NCBI GenBank assembly: GCA_947452455.1
Contig: CANGBX010000002.1
Coordinates: 124,001 to 188,000, forward strand
Length of the DNA: 64,000 nt
DNA from: Beijerinckiaceae bacterium
GTDB taxonomy: Bacteria > Pseudomonadota > Alphaproteobacteria > Rhizobiales > Beijerinckiaceae
Reading direction: 5' to 3'
A program made the position numbers and the translations under genes. Below the pieces are notes generated by a model, which worked only from the letters and a program-made list of their open reading frames with translations, was not told the origin of the DNA and ran no database searches. Shown in pieces: positions 8,451 to 17,351 of the stretch. Position 1 is the first letter of the stretch; each line of letters starts with the position of its first letter.

Positions 8451-9398
8451 TTAGTCCACCTTGATGTCGATGGCTTCGACGCGCTTCTTCCACTCCGAAT
8501 ATTCCTTCGTCATAAAGGCTTCAGAGTTTTTCACATCGCCATACATAGGATCAAAGCCAATCGCGCGCAGTTTTTCCGTGATGGCAGGCTCACGCACAAT
8601 GTCATCAATCTGCTTGTTATAGGCTGTGATAATCGCATCCGGCGTGCCGGGAGGTGCGAAGAAGCCGACCCACGAGAGCGATGTGAAGCCGGGATAGCCC
8701 GCTTCCGTAAAGGTTGGGACATTTTTCACAACCGCATTGCGCTGCTCAGAGGCAATAGCCAGACCGCGAATGTCGCCATTGGCAACCTGTGCAGCAAAGC
8801 CTGAAAGCGATGACACAACCATCGGCACATGGCCGCCCAACAAAGCATTGGTGGCATCAGGGCCGCCACGGAAGGGCACGTGCTTCGGATTGGCCTTCAA
8901 GATGAATTTGAAGAAATATTCGCCTGCAATATGCGAGCCTGTGCCGATGCCGGCGGTCGCGAAAATCACTTCACGACCGGGCTGTTTGGCGACGAATTCC
9001 GCGAGATCTTTCGACGTGTCATTTTTGCCAATGGCAAAAACTTCCGGCGTTGTGGCCACCACCGCAATCGGCTTCAAAACAGTGCCGGCAAAACCCTTGT
9101 TGCGATAAAGCGTCTCGTTGATCGGCAGAGCCGCTGTTGTGACGAGCAACATATTGCCATCGGGCGCAGCCTGAATGACAGCTTTGGTCGCAATATTGGC
9201 GCCGGCACCGGGGCGGTTTTCGACCACGACATTGCGGCCGCTCTTTTCCTGCATGCGTGCGCCGACGATGCGCGCGATGGAATCGGCCGAGCCGCCCGGC
9301 GCAAATCCAACGATGAGATTGAGATTGGGCTGCTGCGCCTGTGCTGCGCTCGCCATCACAACAGAAAGCGCAACCAGCGCACCGAGTTTGAATTTCAT
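8451..9398 (-). CDS. TTT substrate-binding protein, short subtype
   Basis: Periplasmic TctC/Bug-type binding protein of 315 residues. It has a signal peptide ending near ASAAQAQQ, the early strand LNLIVGFAPGGSADSIARIVG, and the FRGGPDATNALLGGHVPM pocket segment of ordinary TctC proteins. It lacks the PG-E-LAxERGE motif of the long subtype. GGGAGGAC precedes the ATG. It diverges from the complete TTT operon starting at 9644, and the 245-base space between them contains a 22-bp palindrome that could control both. It is followed at once by the PNPOx-like gene. The ligand is unknown; family ligands are di- and tricarboxylates. Confidence 0.92.
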   Translation of the reverse strand: MKFKLGALVALSVVMASAAQAQQPNLNLIVGFAPGGSADSIARIVGARMQEKSGRNVVVENRPGAGANIATKAVIQAAPDGNMLLVTTAALPINETLYRNKGFAGTVLKPIAVVATTPEVFAIGKNDTSKDLAEFVAKQPGREVIFATAGIGTGSHIAGEYFFKFILKANPKHVPFRGGPDATNALLGGHVPMVVSSLSGFAAQVANGDIRGLAIASEQRNAVVKNVPTFTEAGYPGFTSLSWVGFFAPPGTPDAIITAYNKQIDDIVREPAITEKLRAIGFDPMYGDVKNSEAFMTKEYSEWKKRVEAIDIKVD

Positions 9399-9559
9399 GT
9401 CCGTCCTCCCGTGGGCGCTTGTTGGTGCGCCTCATCCGTTCGCCATCAAGAGCAACGGGGCGTCCCAAGTCAAATCCGGCCCCTTCAAGAGAGCATGAAA
9501 GCAATGAGGCGGGGCGCCTTTTCAATCCACAGGCGAGATCAGGGGAGCTTGACCCGAGC

Positions 9560-9581
9560 TGTCAATTGTCGACATTTGACA
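9560..9581. promoter_or_regulatory. 22-bp palindromic operator candidate with divergent -35 hexamers
   Basis: Half-sites TGTCAATTGTC and GACATTTGACA pair at 10 of 11 positions around a centre at 9570/9571. The outer six bases read TTGACA on the + strand (9576-9581) and TTGACA on the - strand (9560-9565), so both divergent -35 elements would lie inside the palindrome. The core TTGTCGACA resembles operators of FadR/FCD-type GntR proteins, and such a gene (13978) lies in the rightward operon. Clear -10 boxes at ideal spacing were not seen. Confidence 0.6.
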
Positions 9582-9643
9582 ATTACCAAGCCGGATACCG
9601 GTTGAGTCTCGCCGTCCAAGGCGGGCATTATGGAGGTAACGTC

Positions 9644-10603
9644 ATGTCTTTGAAGGCTTTTCAGCTTTTTGCCGGGGTCGCGACGGCACTTGCTCTGACG
9701 CTGGGTGGGGCTCAGGCCCAGACCAAATATCCCAAAGACACGGTGATGCTGGCAACCCACTCGAGCCCCGGCGGCGGCTCGGATATTTTCCTGCGGGAAA
9801 TGGTGCCCCATTTGAACCGGGTGATGGGCCTCAATTTCGCGGTCGAGAATATTTCGGGCGGCTCGGGCGCCAAGGCCATGGCGGTTGTCTCCAAGTCCAA
9901 GCCCGATGGCGGGCTGTTCTATGCCACGACACCAACCTTCATCTACACCTCGCTCCTGTCGAAGCCCGAGGCGACCTACAAAGATCTCGAGCCGCTGGTG
10001 AATGTCTTTTTCGATCCGGAAGTCGTCTACACGGCAGCCGATTCCAAATTCAAATCATTGAAAGATGTGATCGACCACGCCAAAGCCAATCGCGGCAAAT
10101 GGGGTGCGGCCAATCCGGCCTCTCTCGAGCGTCAGGTTTTGGAGCGCATGAAGACAGCGACCGGCGTGCGGGCAGCCGTTGTCACTTTTGAAGGTGGCGG
10201 CGACATGCTGATCAATGTGCTCAACCACACGCTCGACATTGGCATTGGCGAAATGCAGGAAATCCGCCCGCAATTGGAAGCGGGCAAGCTGCGTGTGCTC
10301 GCGGTCATGGGTGACAAGCGTCTCGAGCAAATGCCGGATGTGCCCACCGCCAAAGAACAGGGCGTTGATGTGGCCGTGCGCAAGTTCCGCGGTCTCGCTG
10401 GCCCCAAGAACACGCCGCCCGACGTTGTGAAGGCTTGGGAAGAGGGCATTCAAAAAGTGCTCGCCGATCCGGCGTACAAAAAGGTTTATATGGAAAACGG
10501 TTTGCAGCCGGCCTTCATTGCCCACGATGAATACAAGAAATTCGTCGCAGACTTTGGCAAAGAGACAGAAGACTTTCTGCGCTCGACCGGCACGATCAAA
10601 TAA
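9644..10603 (+). CDS. tctC: TTT substrate-binding protein TctC (of the complete transporter)
   Basis: Periplasmic binding protein of 319 residues, first gene of the complete TTT operon. It has a signal peptide ending near GGAQAQ, then VMLATHSSPGGGSDIFLREM. The FEGGGDMLINVLNHTLDIGIGEM segment is the pocket region of the short subtype. The ATG at 9644 follows GGAGGTAAC; the in-frame sequence upstream to 9419 runs through the intergenic operator and is not coding. TctB begins 11 bases downstream and TctA follows, so this is the cognate receptor. It lies directly downstream of the 9560-9581 palindrome. Confidence 0.93.
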   Translation: MSLKAFQLFAGVATALALTLGGAQAQTKYPKDTVMLATHSSPGGGSDIFLREMVPHLNRVMGLNFAVENISGGSGAKAMAVVSKSKPDGGLFYATTPTFIYTSLLSKPEATYKDLEPLVNVFFDPEVVYTAADSKFKSLKDVIDHAKANRGKWGAANPASLERQVLERMKTATGVRAAVVTFEGGGDMLINVLNHTLDIGIGEMQEIRPQLEAGKLRVLAVMGDKRLEQMPDVPTAKEQGVDVAVRKFRGLAGPKNTPPDVVKAWEEGIQKVLADPAYKKVYMENGLQPAFIAHDEYKKFVADFGKETEDFLRSTGTIK

Positions 10604-10614
10604 GGCATCCCAAA

Positions 10615-11100
10615 ATGAACCGCGATTTTATCGCAGGCTTTTTGGGTCTGCTGCTGGCCATGGGCTATTATGCCATGGCGATGAATATTCAAAACAGCCA
10701 ATTGGCTGATGATGTGGGCCCGGGCGGCTTGCCGAAAATCTACGGCTTATTGCTCGCAGGTTTCTCCCTTCTCTTGATGCTGCGTGCGCGTTTTCGGCCT
10801 GAGCCGGTAGATTCCAAGCAGCGTGCTGTTGCAGAAGAAATCTTTGCAGCCAAGCGCGGCTTGGGGATTCTTCTCATTGGTGTCTCTTATATTCTCGCGG
10901 TTCCATATCTGGGCTATCCACTCGCCATTGCTGTCGTGATTGCTGTGGCCGCGCTTTACAATGGTGGCACTTTGTCTTTGCGCATGGCGGGCATTGCTGT
11001 GCTTGGCGCTTTCGGACTCTGGTTCGTCTTTGTTTTCCTGCTGCATATCGGCCAGCCCGCAGGCATTTGGCCCGACTTGATTGAGGGCTTGCGCCGATGA
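10615..11100 (+). CDS. tctB: TTT small membrane subunit TctB
   Basis: Small integral membrane subunit of the tripartite tricarboxylate transporter, 161 residues with four hydrophobic segments (about residues 5-22, 43-58, 82-110 and 120-145). The family signature is weak in sequence, but length, topology and position between tctC and tctA make the call secure. ADDVGPGGLPKIYG after the first helix is typical of the TctB family. Its stop overlaps the tctA ATG (ATGA), indicating translational coupling. Confidence 0.92.
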   Translation: MNRDFIAGFLGLLLAMGYYAMAMNIQNSQLADDVGPGGLPKIYGLLLAGFSLLLMLRARFRPEPVDSKQRAVAEEIFAAKRGLGILLIGVSYILAVPYLGYPLAIAVVIAVAALYNGGTLSLRMAGIAVLGAFGLWFVFVFLLHIGQPAGIWPDLIEGLRR

Positions 11101-12599
11101 TCGATCTTTCTGGCATGTTCAACGCGCTGGTCGCGTCGCCGATGATCATTCCGGCGGCCTTTGCAGGCATTGCTTGGGGTATTCTGGGCGGTGCGCTGCC
11201 GGGCATTTCGCCATCCATTACCATGGCACTTTTGCTGCCCTTTACATATGGCGCTGATCCCACAGCCGCAGTTGTCTTGCTGGCCTCGACTTATCTGGGC
11301 GCGGAATATGGTGGCTCGATTCCAGCCATTCTTATTCGTACGCCTGGCACCAATTCAGCTGCCGCCACGGTGATTGACGGCTATGCGATGAAAGAGCAGG
11401 GCAAAGCTGGCGAAGCGCTCGGCATTTCACTCTATTCGACTTTGCTTGGTTCTGTGTTTGGTGTGGCGCTGCTCATCACTCTCACGCAACCGCTGGCGGC
11501 TGTCGCGCTCGCTTTTCAGCCGACCTCTTATGTAGGGCTTGGTGTTCTGGGCCTTAGCGTGATTGCGTCCCTTTCAGGTGAATCCTTGATCAAGGGCATG
11601 ATGGCAGGTCTTATCGGTTTGATGATTGCCACAATCGGCACCGATCCTGTCACGGGCAACAACCGCTTCACTTTCGATGATCCTGAATTGCTGTCGGGTA
11701 TTCCGCCTATTCTGGTGATGGTGGGCATTTATGCGGTTGCTGAATTGTTTGAACAGGCGAGCCAACCGGGATGGCGTCAGACGAATACAGCCGATGCCGC
11801 GATCAAAATGCCCGATGCTTTGATGCGTGCGCGTTTGCGTGTGTCGCAAATCATCGGTGCGCTCATCGGCTTTATCGAAGGCCTGACGCCGGGTGGTGGC
11901 GGTACAATTGCCGCTTTCCTCTCCTATAATGAAGCCAAGCGCTGGTCGAAAAAGCCGGAAGAATTCGGCCATGGTTCGCCCGAAGGCATTGCCGCGCCCG
12001 AAAGCGCCAATGGTTCCGTGTCGGCCACAGCGCTCATTCCGATGATGGGTCTTGGTATTCCGGGTTCCAATTCGGCGGCTGTCTTGCTGGGTGGCTTTCT
12101 CATTCACGGCATGACGCCGGGACCGATGCTCTTCACCAAACATTATGATGTGGTGATGGGCCTCTATGCTGGCAAAGTGATTTCTCTCTTTGCTTTGCTG
12201 GTGGTCGCTTATCTCATCTTGCGTCCCTGCATCTGGTTGGTGAACCGCCCCAAACATTATTTGATGGCCTTCATTTTTGCCCTCGTTTTGTCGGGCGTCT
12301 ATGCCATCCATAATTCGCTCTTCCATGTCGGTATTGCTTTGGCCTTTGGCGTCATCGGCTATGCGATGAAATATTATCGCATCCCGACTTTGCCGATGGT
12401 TTTGGGCGTTGTGCTCGGCTTCATGGTGGAATCGAATTATCGCCGTGCGCTGGTGCTCTCCGATGGCGACCACATGACCTTTGTCGAAGATCCGATTGCA
12501 GCCTGTCTGCTGATCGTGGCCTTTGGCTTCATCCTTGTCTCCCTCGTCCGCCACTTCCGTGACAGCATGAAGTCGGACCAAAAAGTGAAATCAGCATGA
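11097..12599 (+). CDS. tctA: TTT large membrane subunit TctA
   Basis: Large permease subunit of the tripartite tricarboxylate transporter, 500 residues with about 11-12 membrane segments. It carries the family signatures GALPGISPSITMALLLPF (residues about 35-52), the following YGGSIPAILIRTPGTNSAAAT segment, and the second-half counterparts GLTPGGGGTIAAFLSY and GLGIPGSNSAAVLLGG. Together with TctB it should drive sodium- or proton-coupled uptake of the carboxylate delivered by TctC. It overlaps both neighbours by ATGA, so the transporter and the first PrpD-like enzyme are made from one tightly coupled message. Confidence 0.96.
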   Translation: MIDLSGMFNALVASPMIIPAAFAGIAWGILGGALPGISPSITMALLLPFTYGADPTAAVVLLASTYLGAEYGGSIPAILIRTPGTNSAAATVIDGYAMKEQGKAGEALGISLYSTLLGSVFGVALLITLTQPLAAVALAFQPTSYVGLGVLGLSVIASLSGESLIKGMMAGLIGLMIATIGTDPVTGNNRFTFDDPELLSGIPPILVMVGIYAVAELFEQASQPGWRQTNTADAAIKMPDALMRARLRVSQIIGALIGFIEGLTPGGGGTIAAFLSYNEAKRWSKKPEEFGHGSPEGIAAPESANGSVSATALIPMMGLGIPGSNSAAVLLGGFLIHGMTPGPMLFTKHYDVVMGLYAGKVISLFALLVVAYLILRPCIWLVNRPKHYLMAFIFALVLSGVYAIHNSLFHVGIALAFGVIGYAMKYYRIPTLPMVLGVVLGFMVESNYRRALVLSDGDHMTFVEDPIAACLLIVAFGFILVSLVRHFRDSMKSDQKVKSA

Positions 12600-13969
12600 G
12601 CGAGAAAATCGAAACCTCTATTTCCGAAATCCTTGCTGATTGGCTGGTTGGCGCAGACGTTAAAAAGCTTTCGGCAGAAACCGTCGAAATGTCGCGCCGC
12701 ATTGTGCTGGATGTGGCGGGCTTGTGCATTGCCGCGCGCAACGAAGATTATGTGAAGGCAACGGTCGGTGCTTCTGGCCCCGGCGACATTACCGCCATTG
12801 GTCATGGCAAAGGCTTTGATGCTTTTTCAGCTGCGCTGATCAATGGCACGGCCGCGCATGGCGAAGATTATGATGACACGTTTGAAGGCGGCCCCGTTCA
12901 TTCGGGCGCGGTTATCGTGCCGGCTGTCATGGCGATTTGCGAACAGGAAGGGCTCTCCGGCGAGAAGATGCTGCTCGCCTCAGCCTATGGTTCGGAATTG
13001 CTGTGTCGCCTGTCACTGGTGACGCCTAAGGCCATTCACAAGGCGGGCTTTCATCCGACTGCCGTTATTGGAACGATGGCGGCTGCGGCTGCCGTCTCGG
13101 TTGCGCTGGGTCTCAACAAGAAGCAGACGATTGATGCGCTCGGCATTGCAGGCTCGATGGCGTCCGGCATTATCGAATATCTGGCAGAAGGCACCTGGAC
13201 CAAGCGCATGCATGCGGGCTGGGCGGCGCAGTCGGGCATTCGCGCAGCGCTCATGGCACGTGGTGGCTTTTTGGGGCCGCGCACCGTGTTTGAAGGCACG
13301 CATGGTTTCTTCCACGCTTTCGCGCCCTCGCGTAAGCCTGCTTTCGATCTCTTGCTGGCCGATCTCGGCCAGCGTTGGGTGATCGATGATATTGTCTTCA
13401 AACCCTATGCCTGCGGAACCATGACGCAACCCTTTATCGATTGCGCTATTGAGCTCGCCAAACAGGGTGTGAAGCTCGATGATATTGTAAAGATCGAATG
13501 TGATGTGGGCGAGGGCACAGTGCATCGCCTGTGGGAGCCGCTCAACGTTAAACACAATCCACCCACGCCTTATGCGGCAAAATTCTCGACGCCGTTTTGC
13601 ATGGCGCTTGGTTTTGTCGAAGGCAAAGCGGGGCTCAACCAGTTTACGGAAGCCTCGATCATCGAGCCGCGTGCGCGCGGTTTGGCTGGAAAAATCTCTT
13701 ACAAGATCAATCCGGATGATCCTTATCCGGATCAATTCATCGGCCATTTGCGCGCCACGCTGAAAAGCGGCGAAGTGCGCGAAGTGAAACAGGGCTATAT
13801 GCGCGGGGGCAAACACGCGCCCATGTCGCTCGACGAGCTGCAAACCAAATTCGTCGACAATGCCGTCTACGGCGGCTGGACAGCAGCTCAGGCGGAAATG
13901 GCGCGTGGCATTGTGGTGGAGGCTTTCTCCTCTGCCGGCCCGAAGCGTTTTCGTGATTTGAGGATCTGA
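12596..13969 (+). CDS. MmgE/PrpD family protein (first copy)
   Basis: Member of the MmgE/PrpD family, 457 residues. Known members are 2-methylcitrate dehydratase, cis-aconitate decarboxylase and related enzymes for branched or tricarboxylic acids. The HGEDYDDTFEGGPVHSG block (about residues 92-108) and the AEGTWTKRMHAGWAAQSG block are conserved family regions lining the active site. ATGA overlap with tctA ties it to transport, so it probably performs the first chemical step on the imported acid. The reaction cannot be set from the sequence. Downstream the regulator gene begins after 8 bases. Confidence 0.9.
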   Translation: MSEKIETSISEILADWLVGADVKKLSAETVEMSRRIVLDVAGLCIAARNEDYVKATVGASGPGDITAIGHGKGFDAFSAALINGTAAHGEDYDDTFEGGPVHSGAVIVPAVMAICEQEGLSGEKMLLASAYGSELLCRLSLVTPKAIHKAGFHPTAVIGTMAAAAAVSVALGLNKKQTIDALGIAGSMASGIIEYLAEGTWTKRMHAGWAAQSGIRAALMARGGFLGPRTVFEGTHGFFHAFAPSRKPAFDLLLADLGQRWVIDDIVFKPYACGTMTQPFIDCAIELAKQGVKLDDIVKIECDVGEGTVHRLWEPLNVKHNPPTPYAAKFSTPFCMALGFVEGKAGLNQFTEASIIEPRARGLAGKISYKINPDDPYPDQFIGHLRATLKSGEVREVKQGYMRGGKHAPMSLDELQTKFVDNAVYGGWTAAQAEMARGIVVEAFSSAGPKRFRDLRI

Positions 13970-13977
13970 CGCTGATC

Positions 13978-14682
13978 ATGTCCTCGCCGGTCGAAAATAT
14001 CGCGCTGATCAAATCGCGCTCGCTTGCCGTCCTCATCGAGGCGGAGGTCGAGCGTCTGATCATGGCTGGCGAAATTGCGCCCGGCGACCGTGTGAATGAA
14101 AACCAGCTCGCTTTGCGCTTTGGCACAAGCCGCGGCCCCATTCGTGAGGCTTTGCGTTCACTCGAAGCGGGTGGGCTTGTCGAGTTAAAACCCAATCGCG
14201 GTGTCTTTGTACGCTCGATCAGTCTGACTGAGGCCTGTGCCATTTATGATGTGCGGGCGGCGCTTTTTGGTCTTGCCGGGCGGCTGTGTGCGCAGCAGCT
14301 GACTGTTGCGCAAGTCAATGAGTTGAAAGAGTGCGTCAGTGCTATGGAGAAAGCGGCGGCGGCAAAAGATTTCGATTCCTACTATCCGCTCAATCTCAAG
14401 CTGCATGAATTCATCATCGATCATTCAGGGAATCCGGTTCTGGCGAGCCATTATCGGGATCTTGTCAAAATGCTGCATCTCTTTCGCGCGCGCTCCTTGG
14501 TGCAGGGCGGGGGATTGGCGATATCCAACAGCGAACATCGCGAAATGGTCGATGCCATTGCCGCGAAAGATGGCGAGAGAGCGCATCGCGCTCATTTCGA
14601 CCATGTCATGCGGGCGCGTGAGCGCCTGACCCAGACTGAAGAATTCCAAACAGACATCAAAACAAAGAAGGTTTCTCGATGA
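13978..14682 (+). CDS. GntR family transcriptional regulator, FCD (FadR) type
   Basis: DNA-binding regulator of 234 residues. The N-terminal winged helix-turn-helix includes NENQLALRFGTSRGPIREALRSLE and the wing GLVELKPNRGVFVRS (about residues 40-78). The C-terminal helical FCD domain (residues about 90-220) keeps the metal/ligand histidines in LHEFI, SEHREM and AHFDH. Such regulators usually respond to an organic acid of the pathway and repress it in its absence. It lies between two PrpD-like genes in the transporter operon and overlaps the second by ATGA. Its likely operator is the palindrome at 9560-9581; that link is inferred. Confidence 0.93.
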   Translation: MSSPVENIALIKSRSLAVLIEAEVERLIMAGEIAPGDRVNENQLALRFGTSRGPIREALRSLEAGGLVELKPNRGVFVRSISLTEACAIYDVRAALFGLAGRLCAQQLTVAQVNELKECVSAMEKAAAAKDFDSYYPLNLKLHEFIIDHSGNPVLASHYRDLVKMLHLFRARSLVQGGGLAISNSEHREMVDAIAAKDGERAHRAHFDHVMRARERLTQTEEFQTDIKTKKVSR

Positions 14683-16091
14683 GCACGAAACATAATGTCA
14701 CTGCAGACGCGATCGAATTCATCGAGAGTGTGTCTTATGACAAGCTGCCGGCAGAGGCTTTGCGCATTGGAAAGCGCTGCATGGTTGATACGCTCGGCCT
14801 CTATCTCGCTGGTGGTCTCGAACATTCGGTGAAAATGCTCGCCAAGGATGCGGTCGAGACAGGCGGTCGTGAAGATGCTTACGTCATCGCCGCCGGCAAG
14901 AAAAAAGTTCCGGCTGCGCTCGCCGCGCGCGTGCTCGCAACCGCGGGTCATGCGCATGACTGGGATGATACGCAGGTCTCGCATGATCCAGCTCACGTCT
15001 ATGGTCTGCTCACCCATCCATCCTGCCCGCCGCTGACATCGGCTCTCGTCATGTCGCAGAAGCTTGGGAATGTGGATGGCAAAACATTCATGACCGCTTT
15101 CCAGACTGGTTTTGAAGTCGAGTGCAAAATTTCGGAATGGATGAAGCCCGTGCATTATCGTCGTGGCCATCACACATCCGGCACGGTTGGCACATTCGGT
15201 GCGGCGGCCACAGCTGCGAAGCTTTTGGGTCTCAAGGGTGAGACGCTCGCCCATGCACTCGGCATTGCCGCGTCATTGGCTGCAGGCATCCGTTGCAACT
15301 TCGGTACGATGACCAAGCCCTTGCATGTCGGACGCGCGGCTGAAAATGGTGTGACAGCCGCGCTGCTGGCCGCGCGTGGTTTCACCGCTGATCCGACTGC
15401 ACTTGATGGTCCGTGGGGCTTCTTCTCCGTCATGGGCGAAGGGGCGACGGAAGAAAAATTCGTGCAGGGTTTTGGCAAGACCGATTACACGATCGTCAAT
15501 CCGGGTGTGTCGATCAAGCCCTATCCGTCAGGCATTCTCACCCATCAGTCGATGGATGCGATGATGACCCTCGTGCTCAAGCATGATCTGAAGCCCGAAG
15601 AAATTGTTTCGATCCGCTTCTATGCTGGCAAGAACATCATCGAGCCGATCCGCTATCCGGTGGCTGTGAACCATTTGCAGGCGAAGTTCTCGATGCCTGC
15701 ACTTCTGTGCATGATCGCACTCAAGCGTCGCGCATCGCATCATGAATTCATGGATGATTTCGTGGCAGGCCCCGCCATGCAGGATTTGCAGCGCCGCACT
15801 TCGGTGCATCTCGATGCCGAGATCGACGCCAAGGGCTATGATCTCATTCGTTCGCGCATTGAAGTCGATACGAAGGATGGCCGCAAGCTGGTCGAATGGG
15901 CAGACGAGCGCTATCGCGGAGGCCCGCTCAATCCGATCAATGATGCCGATCTCGAAGCCAAGTTCCGCATGTGTGCGGAAGGCGCGATTGATGACAAGGC
16001 GCAGGCGCATCTGCTCCAGTGTGTTGCAGGCTTGGAAAAGCTCTCCAACGCAACAGCCCTTGCCGATGCCATGATGTATGACGCCATCTGA
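14679..16091 (+). CDS. MmgE/PrpD family protein (second copy)
   Basis: Second MmgE/PrpD-family protein in this operon, 470 residues, clearly distinct from the copy at 12596. The family block here reads GHAHDWDDTQVSHDPAHVYG (about residues 88-107), and the later TMTKPLHVGRAAENGV block replaces the WTKRMHAGWAAQSG of the first copy. Two divergent copies suggest two successive steps or two stereoisomeric substrates rather than duplication. The ATG has AAGAAGG upstream and overlaps the regulator stop. A REP-like element lies directly after the stop. Confidence 0.9.
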   Translation: MSTKHNVTADAIEFIESVSYDKLPAEALRIGKRCMVDTLGLYLAGGLEHSVKMLAKDAVETGGREDAYVIAAGKKKVPAALAARVLATAGHAHDWDDTQVSHDPAHVYGLLTHPSCPPLTSALVMSQKLGNVDGKTFMTAFQTGFEVECKISEWMKPVHYRRGHHTSGTVGTFGAAATAAKLLGLKGETLAHALGIAASLAAGIRCNFGTMTKPLHVGRAAENGVTAALLAARGFTADPTALDGPWGFFSVMGEGATEEKFVQGFGKTDYTIVNPGVSIKPYPSGILTHQSMDAMMTLVLKHDLKPEEIVSIRFYAGKNIIEPIRYPVAVNHLQAKFSMPALLCMIALKRRASHHEFMDDFVAGPAMQDLQRRTSVHLDAEIDAKGYDLIRSRIEVDTKDGRKLVEWADERYRGGPLNPINDADLEAKFRMCAEGAIDDKAQAHLLQCVAGLEKLSNATALADAMMYDAI

Positions 16092-16160
16092 AATGACACA
16101 AAGCAATCCAGTCGTCACATGTGAGGCCTCTGGATTGCTTCGCTTCGCTCGCAATGACGG
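16092..16160. repeat. REP-like palindromic element, copy 4 (left arm shortened)
   Basis: Left arm reduced to ATGACACAAAGCAATCCAG, loop TCACATGTGAGG, full right arm CCTCTGGATTGCTTCG ... GCTCGCAATGACGG. Its last bases run straight into the GGGAGAGA ribosome binding site of the next gene, so folding of the element in RNA could affect that start. Confidence 0.85.
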
Positions 16161-16166
16161 GAGAGA

Positions 16167-17144
16167 ATGATGAAGACACGTTTTGTCGGTCTTGTACTAG
16201 CAGCTCTGTGCGCGACACCCCACGCCTTCGCGCAAACTTATCCTGCACGCGCGATCAACGTCATTGTGCCTTATGCGGCGGGCGGCAATACGGATGTGGT
16301 GGGTCGTATCGTTGCCGAACATATGTCGAAAGTTTTGGGTCAGCAGCTCGTCATCGAAAATGTTGCGGGCGCGGGTGGCACGACAGGGTCAGCACGCGCG
16401 GCCAAAGCCGAACCCAATGGCTATACAATTCTGGTTGGCCAGATGGGCACGCATGCGGCCTCTGTCGGGCTTTACCCAAAGCTCGCCTATGATCCGGTGG
16501 GTGACTTCGAACATATCAGCCAGCTCTCGGACACGCCGATTGCCATTCTGGTGCGCAAGAATTTTCCGGCACAAACGCTCAGCGAATTCATCACCATGAT
16601 GAAGGCTGATCCCAACAAGTTCAACAACGGTCATGGTGGCGTTGGCTCGACCTCGCATGTGTCCTGCATGTTCTTCACGTCATTGATTGGCGCGCGTTCT
16701 CCCATGGTGGCCTATCAGGGCTCGGGTCCCGCACTGAATGATATTGTCTCTGGCCAATATGATTTTCTCTGCGACCAGATCCCCCATCTCGTGCCGCAGG
16801 TTCGCCAAGGCAATATTCGCGCGCTTGCCATTGCCCAGCCCGAGCGTTCGCCCGCTTTGCCTGATGTGCCGACCACGATTGAAGCGGGACTGCCCGCCTA
16901 TCAGGCGTCGGGCTGGAATGCGATGTTTGCGCCCAAGGGCACGCCGCGCGACATTGTTGCCAAGCTCAATGCAGCAGCCAATGCAGCGCTTGATGATGCT
17001 GCCACCAAGGGCAAGCTGGAGGCGATTGGCGCTGTTATCCCGCGCAAGGAAAACCGCACATCCGAGGGCATGAAGAAATTTGTCGAAGCGGAAATCGGCA
17101 AATGGGCGCCGATCATGCGTGAGGCTGCATCGCAGGTGAAGTGA
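16167..17144 (+). CDS. TTT substrate-binding protein, short subtype
   Basis: Periplasmic TctC/Bug-type protein of 325 residues. It has a signal peptide ending near PHAFAQ, then INVIVPYAAGGNTDVVGRIV and a pocket segment AYQGSGPALNDIVSGQYDFL, all typical of the short subtype. ATG 16167 is used with GGGAGAGA before it; the adjacent ATG at 16170 is equally possible. It is 75 bases behind the second PrpD-like gene, with a REP-like element filling the space, so it may be the last gene of the transporter operon or a separate unit. It would give the same TctAB pump a second receptor. Confidence 0.92.
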   Translation: MMKTRFVGLVLAALCATPHAFAQTYPARAINVIVPYAAGGNTDVVGRIVAEHMSKVLGQQLVIENVAGAGGTTGSARAAKAEPNGYTILVGQMGTHAASVGLYPKLAYDPVGDFEHISQLSDTPIAILVRKNFPAQTLSEFITMMKADPNKFNNGHGGVGSTSHVSCMFFTSLIGARSPMVAYQGSGPALNDIVSGQYDFLCDQIPHLVPQVRQGNIRALAIAQPERSPALPDVPTTIEAGLPAYQASGWNAMFAPKGTPRDIVAKLNAAANAALDDAATKGKLEAIGAVIPRKENRTSEGMKKFVEAEIGKWAPIMREAASQVK

Positions 17145-17227
17145 TCAGCTGGGCGGCGGCCAGCCGATCGGTTGCGCTTATCTGGCTCATTTGCTCAAGC
17201 CTAAAATCTAGGGCGGGGCGGGTTTGA

Positions 17228-17257
17228 TTGCGGGAGGCGGTGCCTGCCGTCTATAAT
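17228..17257 (+). promoter_or_regulatory. Sigma-70-type promoter candidate for the 17352 operon
   Basis: TTGCGG (17228-17233), an 18-base spacer, and a consensus TATAAT (17252-17257) about 95 bases upstream of the NTF2-like gene. The -10 is perfect and the -35 is weak. Confidence 0.5.
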
Positions 17258-17351
17258 CGCCCCGCAAATCAGGCCCGCAGGCCTGTGGTCGAATTTTGTA
17301 AAACAGGCGCGAGGCCCCTTGGCCGGAAGCGCCGCCCTATGAGGTGAGGAT

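Noticed and set aside
11574-12581. 335-codon open frame on the minus strand
   Set aside because: Antisense to tctA; low-complexity charged translation and no ribosome binding site.
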